DNA from: Monosiga brevicollis MX1
Lineage: Eukaryota; Opisthokonta; Choanoflagellata; Craspedida; Salpingoecidae
Direction of reading: 5' to 3'
NCBI RefSeq assembly: GCF_000002865.3
Contig: NW_001865046.1
Span: forward strand, 1,054,631-1,118,630
Length of the DNA stretch: 64,000 nucleotides
Under the pieces are notes generated by a model, which saw nothing but the letters and a program-made list of their open reading frames with translations, was not told the DNA's origin and did no database searches. Shown piece after piece: positions 12,125-24,856 of the stretch (its first letter is position 1; each line of letters starts with the position of its first letter). The position numbers and the translations under genes are program-made.

Positions 12125-12461
12125 GATTGTTGGATTGCAGATCAGACGAAAGTCCCAAACAGAAGGAAGAAAGATGGCTATCGAATGGCGATGGCGTGTC
12201 CGGCGCAAGCTCGTTTGGAAAGTGGGGGTTGAGTTGCAGATCAGCAAGCTGTCAGACCACGGAAAAGAACGTCGTCGTCGGAGACAGCAGAGCGGGTCAA
12301 GCAAACGCGCAGATGGTACTTCAATCAAGGTCTGCATACGATGCGGAAGCGCAGGCGTGAACAAAGATCATTTCAAAATCTGCTCTCGTATTCAACGATG
12401 GCCCAAAAAAAAAAAAAGAGAGAAAAAAAAAGAATGGAAGCGCCTACCTGGTAAAAGCCAA

Positions 12462-12895
12462 NNNNNNNNNNNNNNNNNNNNNNNNNNNNNNNNNNNNNNN
12501 NNNNNNNNNNNNNNNNNNNNNNNNNNNNNNNNNNNNNNNNNNNNNNNNNNNNNNNNNNNNNNNNNNNNNNNNNNNNNNNNNNNNNNNNNNNNNNNNNNNN
12601 NNNNNNNNNNNNNNNNNNNNNNNNNNNNNNNNNNNNNNNNNNNNNNNNNNNNNNNNNNNNNNNNNNNNNNNNNNNNNNNNNNNNNNNNNNNNNNNNNNNN
12701 NNNNNNNNNNNNNNNNNNNNNNNNNNNNNNNNNNNNNNNNNNNNNNNNNNNNNNNNNNNNNNNNNNNNNNNNNNNNNNNNNNNNNNNNNNNNNNNNNNNN
12801 NNNNNNNNNNNNNNNNNNNNNNNNNNNNNNNNNNNNNNNNNNNNNNNNNNNNNNNNNNNNNNNNNNNNNNNNNNNNNNNNNNNNNNNNNNNNNNN
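12462..12895. other. assembly gap (N)
   Basis: 434 undetermined bases. The right edge abuts a GA repeat, so the gap probably reflects a longer simple repeat that could not be assembled. Confidence 0.99.
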
Positions 12896-13003
<108 letters not shown>

Positions 13004-13937
13004 CAAAACGAAGAAAACCCACACACACTGTGATGACGAGAAAGAACTTGGAAGAAGAAACACACAATGTCATAAGGAATTCGTGTATCCACATTCCCGT
13101 ATCGCAACTATGGGATCAAACAGATGGATGACCTGTTCTTGGTATTGTGTGGACCACCACACACAGTTCCAGTTCCGTAAACATCGACACGGTGTAACCA
13201 AAGACCGCGTGGACCAAAGAGCGTAAGAGCAATTCAAAAGGGAAGAGCCAGTGTGGTACGCTGCCGGTGATGACGAAAGAGGTAAAAGATGAGGTAATCC
13301 GATGGCGCAACGTGCGGGCGGTGGTGTGCGTGATGATGTAATAGGGGCGCCACATGGTGATATGGCCCTCCAGCGCGCTGCGCTGCTCCTGATCGCGTCC
13401 AGTGCCGTGTTGTTCGCACCCTTCGCCCTCCCCGGCGAGATACAGGAGGACGACTGCCGTTCCACCTCTCTTTTGCTCCGCGCGCCAACCCTTCGCCTCA
13501 GTCACAGCCTCTTTTTTTTTTTTTTTTGCACACTTCCTAAACCCAGATGTCAGCGAATCCAATTGCAGCAATGGCCAGCTTTCCTCTCTCTCTTTCGTCT
13601 CTTTCTTCTCCTTTTTTTGATTTTGCGCTTCACCCATGGTTTTGGAGGAAAGTATGGGTGAGACTCACACATCCTGAGTTGAACAGCGCCCCACCCTCAC
13701 TACGTGTTGCTTCCCAAGCCACGGCATCACGCCGTGCGACTGAATTGCTGACAATATCGGATGACAAATTGTCATATTCACCCAATGTCAGCCAATCAAT
13801 CATCAAGCCAAAAAAAATCCTTCATTCATTTTAAGAGCATCTTGCGTCGTCCTGAAGAGCCGCAAATCACAAGCGAGAACACAGACGGAATAACATTATT
13901 ATGAAACAGCCCTGACGACAGGGCACAGTCACACGCC

Positions 13938-14982
13938 TCAACGCCAGCGCGGGGCGTAACGGTCTCGCGGTTGGTTTAGGTCCCGAATCGAGCCAATGGT
14001 GTGTCGTAGTGGATCGTAGTGGTAGAGGGACCGGCTGTTCGAGACACGCGGGCTGTCCTGCGCATGCAGAACCCGATGGATCATCTCGGTGCGTGAGGGC
14101 AACCGCACCCGCTCCCCATCCAGCCGTGCCCGGTAAGGTCGAGCAAAAGGCTCGCTGGTCACCAAAGGCTCGGCCAGGCCCGGGGGCTGTCACATGCAAC
14201 ATCGATTATGAGCTTCCCAAAAGACACCTCAACGACCGATCGCCCACGGAATCACCATGACCGCCTCGACTCACCGGAACCTTACGTGCACGACGCACGT
14301 GTTTTTCTGCTTCGGGCTGGTGGGCACGGCCCAAGAAAAAAGCATATCACGAGGGAAGAGAGAAGAGACATGAATACAAAGAACAAGGGTCTTTGCCAAG
14401 CCAGGCTCGCTGCGGAAAGCAAAAGGCGGGGCCAAGCAACTGCCAAGAAGGACACATACCCGTGCATAGCCGGGGGCCTTGCCAGCCTCAATCGTAGGCT
14501 GCAAGGTCTGAACCAAGACCAGAGGCAGAACGCTGCCGCCACCTGCCTCCACCGCCCGCACTTGCCCGGAGCCTTGTCGTTTGTTGGCCACACGGGGCTC
14601 AAGGTCCATAGCCCCGACGTCTGGCAAGACAGGACCATCGTCCTGCTCGACCCCCTCCTCCACCACCGCCGGCAGTGGACTTGTTGTCCCACTGGCTTGG
14701 CGATCGGCCTCGCCGTCGGCACTGGCAGCCGCGATTGGCGGCAGTGACTCCTGTTGCGCGCCTGCTCGACGCGCCATGCTTGCCGCAGGAGGCGGCGACA
14801 CGGTTGCCGACGACAATCGTGGCTTGCTCTCTGTCACAGGTAACTACGCCCGAATATACCCAAGGCCGCACCGGGTCAAAAACAGGCAAGGCGGCGTGGT
14901 GATGATGCCCATCGTAGTAGCTCCGTACCTTCAGAAACCGCGGTCGTCCGTACGAACTTTGACTGGTGGACTGTCCAAACAT
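13938..14982 (-). CDS. unrecognised four-exon protein, 237 residues
   Basis: My model has four phase-0 exons on the minus strand: 14982-14929, 14828-14460, 14316-14275 and 14186-13938. The protein starts MFGQSTSQSSYGRPRFLK, has an Ala/Pro/Glu-rich middle (GAQQESLPPIAAA; VLVQTLQPTIEAGKAPGYAR), a basic link PEAEKHVRRARKVP and a well-formed C-terminus containing RARLDGERVRLPSRTEMIHR, NSRSLYHYDPLRHTIGSIRD and DRYAPRW. The splice sites are consensus-like (gtacgg, gtatgt, gtgagt donors; cag or gag acceptors), intron lengths are about 90-145 bases, and the Tyr/Arg-rich C-terminus looks constrained, so I think this is a real gene. I do not recognise the family. No signal peptide or membrane segment is present. 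The first exon is the least certain part, and a longer N-terminus is possible. Confidence 0.6.
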
Positions 14983-17397
14983 GGCGTAGTGTTTGCCTGC
15001 ATCCCGTCCCGCAGACCCATGTGTAGCAGAATGAGTGCGTGCGGGGTTCTCGCACTCTGTATGGGCGACAGATGCAAAACGACAAGTGGGGCACGCCGCG
15101 TACCAAGAGCCGAAAACGTCGGAGTGGAGCGCGTGCGATGCAATGAGCGCCGACGCCCACGATCCTCGCCAGTGTGCAAGCGAGGTTCCATCTGCTGAAC
15201 GACATCGTTTTTATGCCCTCGCTCCACGGCCGGGCGCCAACGGTGCTGGGTGCTGCCCAAGCACGTTTCATGAGCACCTCGACAAGCAAACAGCGTCAGA
15301 CGCCAAGACCGTGGCTCACGAGACACTTACATGACTGCTGTTTGGGTCAAGGGCTTGGGGAGGCCAGAGGTTAGGCGCTCACTGGCTCGACTCGGGTCAC
15401 CCAGCGGTTGCCTACCAAGACATTGAGGCACACACCAGGGCAAATCAGGCCCACGCGTTAAACATAGCGCACGGCTGTCAGGCCCTGCCACTATGCGGCT
15501 CAGCGATGCCTACATGAGCAGGGTTTGTGAGCCTAGATGATAGTGACCTCGATTCGAATCTAGACAGCACACGATCGATCGAGTATGGGGCACAGGTGTC
15601 GCAGTGGGGATGAGCCTTTTTGTGCGCGACACAAGCCTTTTGTAAAAGGCTTGCTGCTGCTGACGCCCACCCGGACGCGCACACGTACAGACGGGCGGGC
15701 GTGAATCGCCACTGAGGGGCTGCCATAAGGCTGCATTGTGGGGGGTTGTTAGACAGGCATAGAGAAAGCCTTCCGTTCCTCCGTGGGCAGTGATGACGGC
15801 ACTGGGTGGCACGAGGTCGGCTCGATGGTGATGCATTCCCGCCTGTCATGTGTATAAAAAATAGCAACAGAAATATGGTGCGAGCTGGCCGCCAACACTT
15901 GATCGCTCAATCACCTGCTCACCGACAGACAGGGCAGCTCGCACTTGTACCGCACTATCCTCGCCGCAAACGGATGCGGCACAGGAAAGTCAAGCAGGGG
16001 CGCAGGGAGGAATGCGGGGAAGAAGCCTCGGCGTCCTCCAAACTCGGCACCTCAAGTGATCAAAAAGAGAGCCTCTCGCGCTTGCGAAGCACAACTCTCA
16101 CCGGCCCATCAACTCGCCACCTCACCCGCCAGCCAACCCTCTCAAGTTGGGTTTCCGTGGTGGTGCTGTGTTGGTCTTGACTCGTGGGGGGTCCACACGA
16201 GCCAACCAAGTCACGAGATCGAGCGAGCTGAAAGGAAGAGGGGAAGACTGTGCTGCCGTCGCGCCGTGCGATCGTGTACTGGCAGAGACAGTGAGTGACA
16301 CCCTTGAGGAAATATAAAGCCAAACCAGAGATACAATTGCAATCGCAAAGGGTTGGGGCTCGTCGTTAAGAACATTGACCCAACTCTGTCTGTGTGTGTG
16401 TGTGACAATTGCGCAATTGAAACTCCCATCAAGAGCCGCCTGCTTGCTTACCTATGGGCTCGGGGCCGGGCCGGGCAGGCGAGAAGACTGCGTTGGCCAA
16501 CAAGCGACGCCATTGGTCAAACTCCATCAAAAAATCAATGCTCACACCAAGATTCAAACTTGAGAAAGTGAGACAGGGGTGATCAGGGAACAAGCAAGAT
16601 CCGTGTGTGCATGATCGATCACATTCGACTTGAGAGAGCAGGAGCATTCGAGCGACCCTATTCATCGTAAGCTCTTTAATTGACATGTGAGTATCATGAA
16701 AGTTTTCAAAATTGAGTCGAGGAGTCAACGCTCTATTCTCCTCTTGCCCGGTCTCTGGAACGTCAACCCCGAGCACAAAGGGTTCACGATCTAGACGACT
16801 TTGAAGTGCCTATTTTTATGCTTCGAATGTTTTCAGTCCAAGATCAGGTTTTTGACGCAGCCGTTTGGGCGATTAAAGACGAACCAGCAGCGTGCTCTTA
16901 TCACACTACTGTCACTCTTTCAAAGCCACAGAAGCTTCCGCTCCATTCGGGTCCATTCTCTCCGAAATCAAAAGTCTTTCGACGACGAGCACGGAAAACG
17001 AGTTGTCATCTTACGAATGATCGACCACTGAAAATTCCAGCCTTTCAAGTTCCTATGGCAAACTGGGCGCACAGCTCTGTAGCTTGAGTGCATGCTTTAA
17101 TATTGTACAGAGGTAAGAAGAGGTTTGGAGAGGAACGATGTCTACCAGCCCCCGCCCCACTCCCGTCGTCGCACAAATCAAAAGAGTCATTCGGGGTTTA
17201 GCTCTATAAATAATAATACATGTAATCTCTAGATACAATGTCATGTAATAAAAAAAAAAATTAGAAAAAAACAACAAAAAAAGAACGAAAAAAGAGGCAA
17301 AATTGTTTTATTTTTTTGGATCAACTACCACCGTCTCTGCCACCGTCGAGGCGTTTGCAGGCTTGATTAAAGGGTACATCACATCACACCAGACAGG
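14983..17397. other. unassigned interval
   Basis: About 2.4 kb in which I find no gene I can support. Several 100-130 residue frames exist on both strands, but none shows a domain, a coherent splice structure or protein-like composition. Part of it should be the promoter of the minus-strand gene ending at 14982. The right part (16800-17300) is more AT-rich. Confidence 0.45.
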
Positions 17398-17799
17398 ATG
17401 GTCATGTCGGCACTGATGGCGGCACGGCGTGGTGGGTCTGGGCTGGCGGGGTGCGTGCGACGTCTGAGTCGAGCGCGGTGTGGTGCTGCTGTGAGCGGGC
17501 CTGAGGGCGAGGCGAGCAACGCACCCATCAAGTTTTCCCAGACGGCTGCGGCGCGCGCCAGTATCGATGATGCCATCACGGGCAAAACGGCTGTCAACCA
17601 GTCTCGCTCCCTGGCGATTGCTGGTGTCGGTAGCATCTTCGTCATCGCCCTCTTGGTGGTCATGTTGCGCGGGGACCGCTCTGACCCCTCGCAATTCTTT
17701 CCACAAAACGCCATGACACCCGTCACCTTCTTGCCCCCGCCTGGATCCCCGGCCTCGACCGAAGCGGAACAGGTGTCTACCAACCCTGTGCACGAGTAG
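17398..17799 (+). CDS. putative mitochondrial single-pass membrane protein, 133 residues
   Basis: An intronless frame begins MVMSALMAARRGGSGLAGCV, an Arg/Ala/Ser-rich stretch with no acidic residue until about residue 36, as expected for a mitochondrial presequence. A soluble segment (FSQTAAARASIDDAITGKTA) follows, then one strongly hydrophobic segment at about residues 75-92 (AIAGVGSIFVIALLVVML), and a Pro/Thr-rich tail ending TNPVHE. It resembles small inner-membrane assembly proteins in layout, but I cannot name a family. A second ATG two codons downstream is also possible. The opposite strand is open over the same interval but is His/Arg-rich and unconvincing. Confidence 0.55.
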   Translation: MVMSALMAARRGGSGLAGCVRRLSRARCGAAVSGPEGEASNAPIKFSQTAAARASIDDAITGKTAVNQSRSLAIAGVGSIFVIALLVVMLRGDRSDPSQFFPQNAMTPVTFLPPPGSPASTEAEQVSTNPVHE

Positions 17800-18117
17800 T
17801 GCTTGGGCCTGTGCCCCGCAAGCATCTTTCTTCACCTGCTGAAAAGACCGAGAGGCCCCGACTGGCGCCGCGCGCCCAGAGCTTCCAATCCTGCCTTCTT
17901 TTTTTTTAAAATCAATTGTGTTTCTTTTAAAATCCAGACCAACAAAAAACGAATCAACGCCTCCACGGCCTCGGTATCACTGCTAGCACGATGGGACATG
18001 AAGCTCGACGCAGCAGCCCAACGCCACAGCGCCCAATAAGCTCAGTGCTCAAGAGAGGGAGCAGAGAGCGACATCAGAAGAGAAGGACAGAGAGAGTCAA
18101 GAGTCAGAGAGAGAGAC

Positions 18118-18149
<32 letters not shown>

Positions 18150-18246
18150 CAAGAGAGAGAGAGAGATTGAATGCAAGAGAGCAAGAGAGAGTAAGAGAGA
18201 GAGAGACAGACAAAGAAGAGAGAAAAGAGAGAGAAAGCACGTGTCC

Positions 18247-18336
<90 letters not shown>

Positions 18337-18566
18337 GACAGACAGACAAGGAATTTTGAGCATTCACTTCGCTTCTTGTTTCGCGTCGACGTGACGGGAC
18401 GGGTCGCGTCAATCGACACGATGGGGCGGTGAGGCAATGTGCTGTGCGGGCATAGGTTAAAGGGTGGATTGACGGGACATGCTGGTGGCAAGGAGCGTGC
18501 GGTGCGGCGGATCCACGACGGGTGCTTGCTCATCATGTAATGTGCCCTTTCTGTAGGCAGGGACGC
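17800..18566. promoter_or_regulatory. region upstream of ZCCHC9, mostly microsatellite
   Basis: No coding region is supported. It includes a long GA/CA microsatellite and presumably the ZCCHC9 promoter. An AG acceptor-like site (ctgtag, 18551-18556) just before the ZCCHC9 ATG leaves open a short 5' UTR intron. Confidence 0.45.
18092..18349. repeat. (GA)n / (CA)n / (CAGA)n microsatellite
   Basis: A degenerate GA/CAGA region (18092-18238) is followed by about 85 bases of pure CA (18248-18331) and four CAGA units. Confidence 0.97.
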
Positions 18567-19672
18567 ATGAAGAAGAGCAAGGTCAACGAGGCGTCCGCAT
18601 GGGATGAGCTCAAGCCCGAAGCAGAGGCACCTCGACGTGGCGCCAATGCCGACGAGGGCGGCAAGCGGGTGCGCTCACAGACAGATGCCGCCAAGGCCAA
18701 ACGACGCGAGCATCGCCGTCAGCGCCGCCTCCGTATGAAGGCTCGCGACCTGGTTCGTTTTTTTTTTTCTCTCTCTCCCCCCTGTCCCCCTTGATTTTTT
18801 CCCTTGCGTAAGCCCCCTTGCCGAGAGTCTCATCGAGTTGCCTTGCTTGCAATAGACCTGCTTTGGATGTCGTCAGCGAGGTCATACGGTAAGGTTCCTC
18901 GTGAAGCTCTCCTGTGATTTGCTGTTATCCCTTAAGCCCCCCCCTCTGAACTGAGCCAAACTCAGCCGCCAACGCTGTTTTGATTGTCATGCCTCCCAGC
19001 TCGAGACGTGCCCAGCGAGCCAGACAGGCATCTGCTTCCGCTGCGGAAGCACAGAGCACACAACCGCCAAATGCACTGTCAAGGTACCTGCAGGCCAGCG
19101 TAAGTGATCAACCCATTCTTCTCAACTCTCCTCAATATCTATCGCTGAGCTTTCAAAACCTCACGTGTTGATCATCACGGCTCTTTTTTTGTACGCCCAC
19201 CATGCACAGCACAATTTCCCTACGCAACATGCTTCATCTGCAAGGGCAAGGGTCACCTCTCGCGAGAGTGCCCAGATAATCCCAAGGGCCTTTATCCAGA
19301 CGGTGGTGGCTGTGGTTTCTGTGGTAGTGTCGAGCACTTTAAGCGTGACTGCCCCGATCGCAAGACACAGGCCTCTAAAGGTATGCGTCTGTCCCTATGG
19401 CCTGTCGCGCTTCACGTAGCCTGTTGGTCAGTCTCTCTTCTCACTGGTGGTTCTTTGTCTGCCGCTTGACCCTTTTATTCACAGGCAAACCCAAGCTACG
19501 CCTGCTTATGGAAGCTGGTGGAGGTAGTGTGGACGCAGACGACAGCCTGGTTTTGGACCACGGTACGGACGACGAGTCGGAGAGCGATGAAGAGTTGTCC
19601 AGCCGTGATCAACGCACGACTGGTCGCCCAGCTGCCCCTGTAAACAAACGCGCCAAAACAGTCAAGTTTTAA
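18567..19672 (+). CDS. ZCCHC9: ZCCHC9, four-knuckle nucleolar zinc protein
   Basis: Five exons: 18567-18752, 18856-18888, 19000-19099, 19210-19380 and 19485-19672. All phases close to 225 residues. After a basic N-terminus (AKAKRREHRRQRRLRMKAR) come four CX2CX4HX4C knuckles: CFGCRQRGHTLETC, CFRCGSTEHTTAKC, CFICKGKGHLSREC and CGFCGSVEHFKRDC. The linker PDNPKGLYPDGGGC is diagnostic for the ZCCHC9 family. The C-terminus is acidic, then basic, ending AKTVKF. ZCCHC9 is a nucleolar protein of animals linked to RNA metabolism; its exact role is not settled. At exon 3 a gtaagt donor at 19100 gives the correct phase, while an earlier gtacct at 19084 does not. Confidence 0.95.
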
Positions 19673-20139
19673 GCCCCCTCTCCATTCTTTTGTGTTGGAG
19701 TTGGGTTCCAGCGCGGGCCCATGTGTGGCAGCATCTGCCGATCATGCCAGCAGAGATGAATCGTCAGCATTTTTAGTGGCGCTAAGCGCCTTTCCGGGAT
19801 GACGATCGGATTGTGCGCGGGCGGCTATTGCGCCGCCCGCTCAGTCCGCATGCGCTGGGCACCGCTCCCCCACCTATCGTGTATTGTTGTCGCTAATTCA
19901 GCCATCAGCACATGTTCATGTGGCATCACCATCAACATTAACACTGAAAGGTTTTTCTCCTGATTCAATAACATCATTTTCAGAATCGACCAAGTCTTTG
20001 TTTGTACGTGTAGATTGTCTCAATGGTGGCCTCAGGCCCCGTCCCTTGCCCTTGCGACTCGCAGAGTCCAGTAGAGCACAAGGAACCAGGTTAACAACCC
20101 TCCCAATCCTAACAGAATTTCTCAAACCATGCCAAAGGG
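19673..20139. other. convergent spacer ZCCHC9/LAS1
   Basis: About 470 bases between the two stop codons, holding both 3' UTRs and one perfect GC-rich hairpin. No microsatellite is present. Confidence 0.6.
19817..19840. terminator. perfect 9-bp GC hairpin with 6-nt loop
   Basis: GCGGGCGGC - TATTGC - GCCGCCCGC forms a perfect stem. It lies 145 bases after the ZCCHC9 stop, between converging genes, so it would be transcribed from either side. A role in 3'-end formation or transcriptional pausing is a guess; the inverted repeat itself is certain. Confidence 0.4.
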
Positions 20140-22678
20140 CTAACGTAACTGGGTTTCCCACCGTGACGGAGACGTGGGCATGGGCGCCTCGTCCACCAAC
20201 TCAGGCGCATGGGAGCGAGGCGCTAGCTGACAGGTACTGCCAATCGGGCGGAAAAGGTGGCGAGGAAGCCGGCGCCATGCAAAGCCGTGCAATGTCGCCT
20301 CGTCGCCACCTGCATCAAAATCTGGAACGTCCTCAGTTTCGTCCATGCTGCAGTTTGAGGGTGACAGGCTCTGTTCATCTTGGACCGAAGCTGTCTCAAC
20401 TTCTTCACCGGGTTTGATCGCCTCAAGTGCGTCCAGGTCCAAGGCCTCGTGATCATCGCCATCCCCGCCGGCAGGATCGGTGGACACCACAACAAGCTCC
20501 AAGAGTGCACGGCGATGCGCCGAAGGCAGGCGCGAGACCCTAGCATCAACATCATACAACATTCCGCGTCAGAAGCATATCATGAGCCCTCTTTGCACCG
20601 ACTTCTGACACAACGTCCAGCACGACGTACAAAATCAAGGCCTTCCACATGCGCACAAGTGCTGAGGCTGTGGGCTGACACCTGGCAGCACCAGCGGCTG
20701 CTACAAGCTCACGCACAACGCTCCGTGCAGCATCTAAAGAGCCCGCGCATACTCGTCCAGTTAGACGTGAACGTGGTAAGACAGGGCCGTCCGACTGCAT
20801 GCAACTTACCAACGGCTCCTTCAAGGTCGTTGCGTCGATGTAGCAATAAAGCCCACTCTGTCAAAAGGTCGGCAACAAGAAGCTCTTGTGCCTGCGCTGC
20901 ATCCTGCGTCTCGTCCATGTCAGCTACGCAAGCAAGAAAAAAACAAAAAACAAAAAAACAAAAACCAAAAAAGAACAAAACCAACAACAATGAAATCGAA
21001 AAGTAGCAAGTCACCCAGGAGTCAACGTGACTCAAAGCAAGCTGCCCAAAAAGCTCGCGTGAGTCTCGGGAGAAAAAAGACAACAAAGTGCTCTGAAAAT
21101 CGCACCCGATTCGGCTTCCACAGACGCCCACTTTTTGCTGGCACACATCAACGTGACGAGAGCTCGGGCTGTGGGAAGCGGGTGCAAGGCGTCCACGACT
21201 GCAGCGACAAATCCCGCGAGAAAGCCTAAAGATTTCCGCGCAACGTGTGCCCGTGCGTGAGGCACTAGGTCGGTGATATAAGCGTGCGCGAATCTGTCAC
21301 ACGCGCACCTCGTTCTGGCTGTGCTTGTGCTGATACGGTCAGCGGGTGAAAGCACCAGAGCGCCAGCCTAAGTTGGACAAGAAGTGCAGTGCAGGAGATG
21401 TTCATCGTCAAGTACGGCACTGGGACAAAACAGCAACACGAACAACGACCCCGTGATGCCCGACCCAGAGCACAACAACAGGGTGGCCTTGATAACTCAC
21501 GCGTCAGCGTCAGCCACGGAAGAGCGTTGCAATAGAGTTGTCAGCTCCCGAAGCTGAGGGTCCAGACAAAGTCGAAAAGATTAGAGGAACGCGATTCAAA
21601 ACAGACGCCAAAACCACGGCGCAGAATGCCTTGTGCACAAGTCATCACGTTGGAGAGCGGCGCGAGACTGACTTGAAGGGGTAGGGCAGGCAGGGTGGGA
21701 TCAGGGTTGGTACTGGTGGCTGACGCCCAAATAAGAGTGGCCAGTTCACCGACCCGAGCTTCAAAGTGCACGACCATCTCGGCCTGTGGCGCCCAGTATC
21801 GGTCATGCAGCCAGGTCTTGATGGTGTCGACAGCTGCCAAGACGAGGCTATGTGATGGGAGTTCACCATGGGTCGCATCATGCCGCAAGTCCACCAACCA
21901 TTCTGTGACAGGTGATCCACCAAGGGTCAACAAGAGTGGTTGGCGTCCAAGGAGTCGTGAATCCGTTTGATTGGGTGTCGTTTGGTCGCCGTGCAGAAGC
22001 AGAGTGAGGCGAGTAGAACAACAGGGACAAACCTGGAATGCCCAGCTCACGGGCCAGGCGGTTGACGGAGTGAGCCATGACGGCTTGCTGGCGCTGGTCG
22101 ACCAGGCCGTTGACAAATCTGGAAAGTTGTGCATGATCCAAACCAAACCAAGACCCGCGTGAGACCGTGAGCGGTCGCCCGCCGGAATTTCGTGTCAAAT
22201 CTTAGCTCGCTTGAGATACCGGATGATGACGGTGGCGGCAGCCAGCGTCTCAACATGGCGGCTGGGAAAATCAGCCACTTCCATCTCCAATACATCACGC
22301 GTCGACTGCGGGATGGACGGCCAGAACCCGGTTTGTTGTTCAGAATTGGACATCGGCATGGGTTTTGAGGTGAAGTGATTTGATAGTGCACACACCTGGA
22401 TGGCGAGGGGCAACCGCCCTTTACAGCCCCAGGCCTTGAATAGGTCGATGGCTTTCAACTTGCCCTCTTGATGGCTCGAGTACGCCCAGGCATAGGCCTG
22501 CAACGTGTTGACATGCTGGCCGTCAGCTTCTTGCTCTCTCACACACGCACACACACACTCATACACACGTGGTCATGGTCACGCAGCTGGCCATAGCTCT
22601 CGCTGGTCATTTTGACCCACCCACCTGGCACCACTCATCGTGATCAAGCCACGGTACTATCTTCATAGCCCGCGCCAT
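20140..22678 (-). CDS. LAS1L: LAS1 pre-rRNA endoribonuclease
   Basis: Ten exons on the minus strand: 22678-22625, 22515-22396, 22305-22220, 22118-22033, 21902-21673, 21553-21501, 21293-21106, 20923-20810, 20733-20682 and 20539-20140. Phases close to 460 residues. The N-terminal domain is clear: MKIVPWLDHDEW, QAYAWAYSSHQEGKLKAIDL, RLPLAIQSTRDVLEMEVADF, VNRLARELGIPEWLVDLRHD followed by ATHGELPS. RHDATH is the HEPN catalytic motif (RHxxTH). LAS1 cleaves ITS2 at C2 together with the kinase GRC3/NOL9 in 60S maturation. The tail is acidic and ends with a WRRLPRHLFRPIG segment like the conserved C-terminal motif that activates GRC3. Exons 7-10 rest mainly on phase and splice consensus. The neighbouring MDN1 acts in the same pathway. 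Confidence 0.9.
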
Positions 22679-22834
22679 CCTCAACTTGTCACCGCAGGCT
22701 CCACTTTGCCGAGCTCTGCGAGCCCCACCTGCTCACCACCCGCCTCGACCACACACACACACTCGAGCACCGAGGCCTCTGAGAATAATGTGAAAGTGAA
22801 GATGTAATAAGTATTTAACTTTATAGCACGGCTT

Positions 22835-22918
<84 letters not shown>

Positions 22919-23115
22919 CTTTCGCGCATTGATTTTGAGAGAGGGCGTGACACTTGGGGTTTGCGATTCGAGGCTTCGTCGTTGGTCGGTGAATCACTAC
23001 TGAGCGTGGGAAACACTTTGGGCGCAAGCAGTCTTGGCTTGTAGGGAGGAGTGAGGGATCGTGTGTGTGTGTGTGTGTGGGGGGGGGCTACGCTTGGCTC
23101 CTGCTGGTTCGAAAA
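22679..23115. promoter_or_regulatory. divergent intergenic region LAS1/glycosyltransferase
   Basis: 437 bases between outward-facing start codons. The region contains a CT tract, plus a short GT run and G8 run near 23060-23087. No ORF is supported. Confidence 0.5.
22838..22912. repeat. (CT)n microsatellite
   Basis: About 75 uninterrupted bases of CT dinucleotide. Confidence 0.98.
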
Positions 23116-24615
23116 ATGAAAAGGGTGGTGTTTGTGGCACTCGAGTATGCCGAGACCTTGTCCGGCAATGGTGTATTGGCTCGTAGTCAAGTGGCAGCCC
23201 TCCTCGCACACGGCCTACAAGTACGGGGAGCTTCATCTCAATCACGTCTTGTCAAATTTCTTTTTCGGAAAAGCTGGAGGGGCCCGGACGTATTTCACTT
23301 TTATGCTCAATAGTTTGATGGACTGGCATGTCAACAGGTCACGGTGATCACAACGCATAGTACCATCGACACTCATTGCGAAGTTTCTGGAGATGATATC
23401 AACCTGCGAGTGCATTCATCCTTGGTGCCCAGGTATGAACATGCTGTGATAGCCTCCTTGCTCCCTACGTCGCTCATTCAGTGGCATTGCACCGCCTAGC
23501 TATGCCAAGCACCTTCAGTTTGAGGGCTGCTGGCAGACCTGGCTCCAAGATCTGAAGCGCTCCTCGAGCACTCTCATGGCCAGCTGGGAAGAGGCCGACG
23601 TTGTCTGTGCCGTCGATTGGACTGGACTGGCTGCAGTGCAAACGCTGGCCTCCATGTATGGCGCCAAGCGCTCACCACCACTCGTCTTTTTGTGCTACCG
23701 TGTTTTTTCTGCTTCTGTGAACATCACGACCAATCCCGACGCGGCCGCGACGTACCGGATGTACGAAGCCAGTGCCTGGTCAAATGCGCAGGCTTTGGTA
23801 GTGCTGTCGCAAGCAGATCAACGAAACCTCGAACAACTACAATCCAGCGACGACCCCCGCCCGCCATCAGCCTGCTTCCTGCTCTATCCTCCGCTGCGAG
23901 CCGACATGGTCCAGATGGCTTCACAGGCACAATTATTGCCACCAGCCAGGGGGCCTCGTTACCTGACTTGCTGTGTCCGCCTCTCTCCTGAAAAAAGCCC
24001 TGATACTTTCCTCGATATTCTCTCACACTTGCGGACCAGCCTGTGCTCTCTGAACATCGTCCCCTTGCTGTGCGGTACGGGCACAGATCCAGCCTATGTC
24101 TCGGCGTTGCATCACCGTGCCCAGGCTGTCTGCCCAGAGACGATGATCAGATCTGGTTTCATGGGACCCTCGGAGATGGCCGAGGTCTGGCAACAAACAA
24201 TACTCAATGTTCATCCCTCGCAGCGCGACGCATTTGGCATGACAATTGCAGAGGCGGCGGCCTTTGGGGTGCCGACCGCTGGCAGTGATGGCGGTGATGT
24301 GGGCGCGCTCGACTTTTTGGCGCAGGGTGCTTTTCTACCCATCAAACTTTCGGCCCCTGCAAAAGCCGCCGCAGCCATCCGCGATTTGCTGCACGACCCA
24401 ACCCGTCTGAGTCAGGTAAGAGGAGGCCAGGCTTGGAAGCTTTCAGGGTGTGGCAGACTTGTTGACACGTTTGATGTTGTGCTGGCTGGCTGGCTCTTGC
24501 GCAGCTTCAACGTGCCGCACAGGCTCGTGCCTTGGCCTGGACCGCAACAGCCCACGGAGCTGAGCTCTTGACCATTCTGCAGCAGGCTGCGACCGCTTCC
24601 GCAGCGCTAGATTGA
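23116..24615 (+). CDS. GT4/GT-B family glycosyltransferase
   Basis: Four exons: 23116-23220, 23338-23432, 23500-24415 and 24505-24615. Phases close to 408 residues. The N-terminal Rossmann half has VVFVALEYAETLSGNGVLAR, where GNGV is the glycine loop seen in GT4 enzymes, and then VTVITTH. The C-terminal half carries the Glycos_transf_1 signature: a strand LTCCVRLSPEKSPDTFLDIL, then IRSGFMGPSEMAEVWQQTIL and NVHPSQRDAFGMTIAEAAAF followed by GVPTAGSDGGD, where the Asp-Ala-Phe-Gly...Glu pattern contacts the nucleotide-sugar donor. No signal peptide or membrane anchor is visible, so a cytosolic enzyme is likely. Donor and acceptor sugars cannot be read from the sequence. It lies between LAS1 (divergent) and CCNQ (convergent). 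Confidence 0.88.
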
Positions 24616-24856
24616 AGGATTTACGGCGCGTGTGCTACAATTATTCCTTCCGTGATTTTAAATAGGGGTGAAGCTTGGGGGATTGGCTATCAAGTTGCTC
24701 TGATTAATTCAGGTGTAGAGCCCAGGCTCTGGGTTTGCTTTATGACGCGCAGCGTCCGCTCTGGCTAAAGTCCATTGATTCGCAGCCTGTGCTTCCTTGT
24801 TGGGGTTGCTCTTGGGAGAATCTGTCGAGATTCTGGCTGGAGGTTCCAAGTTTGTG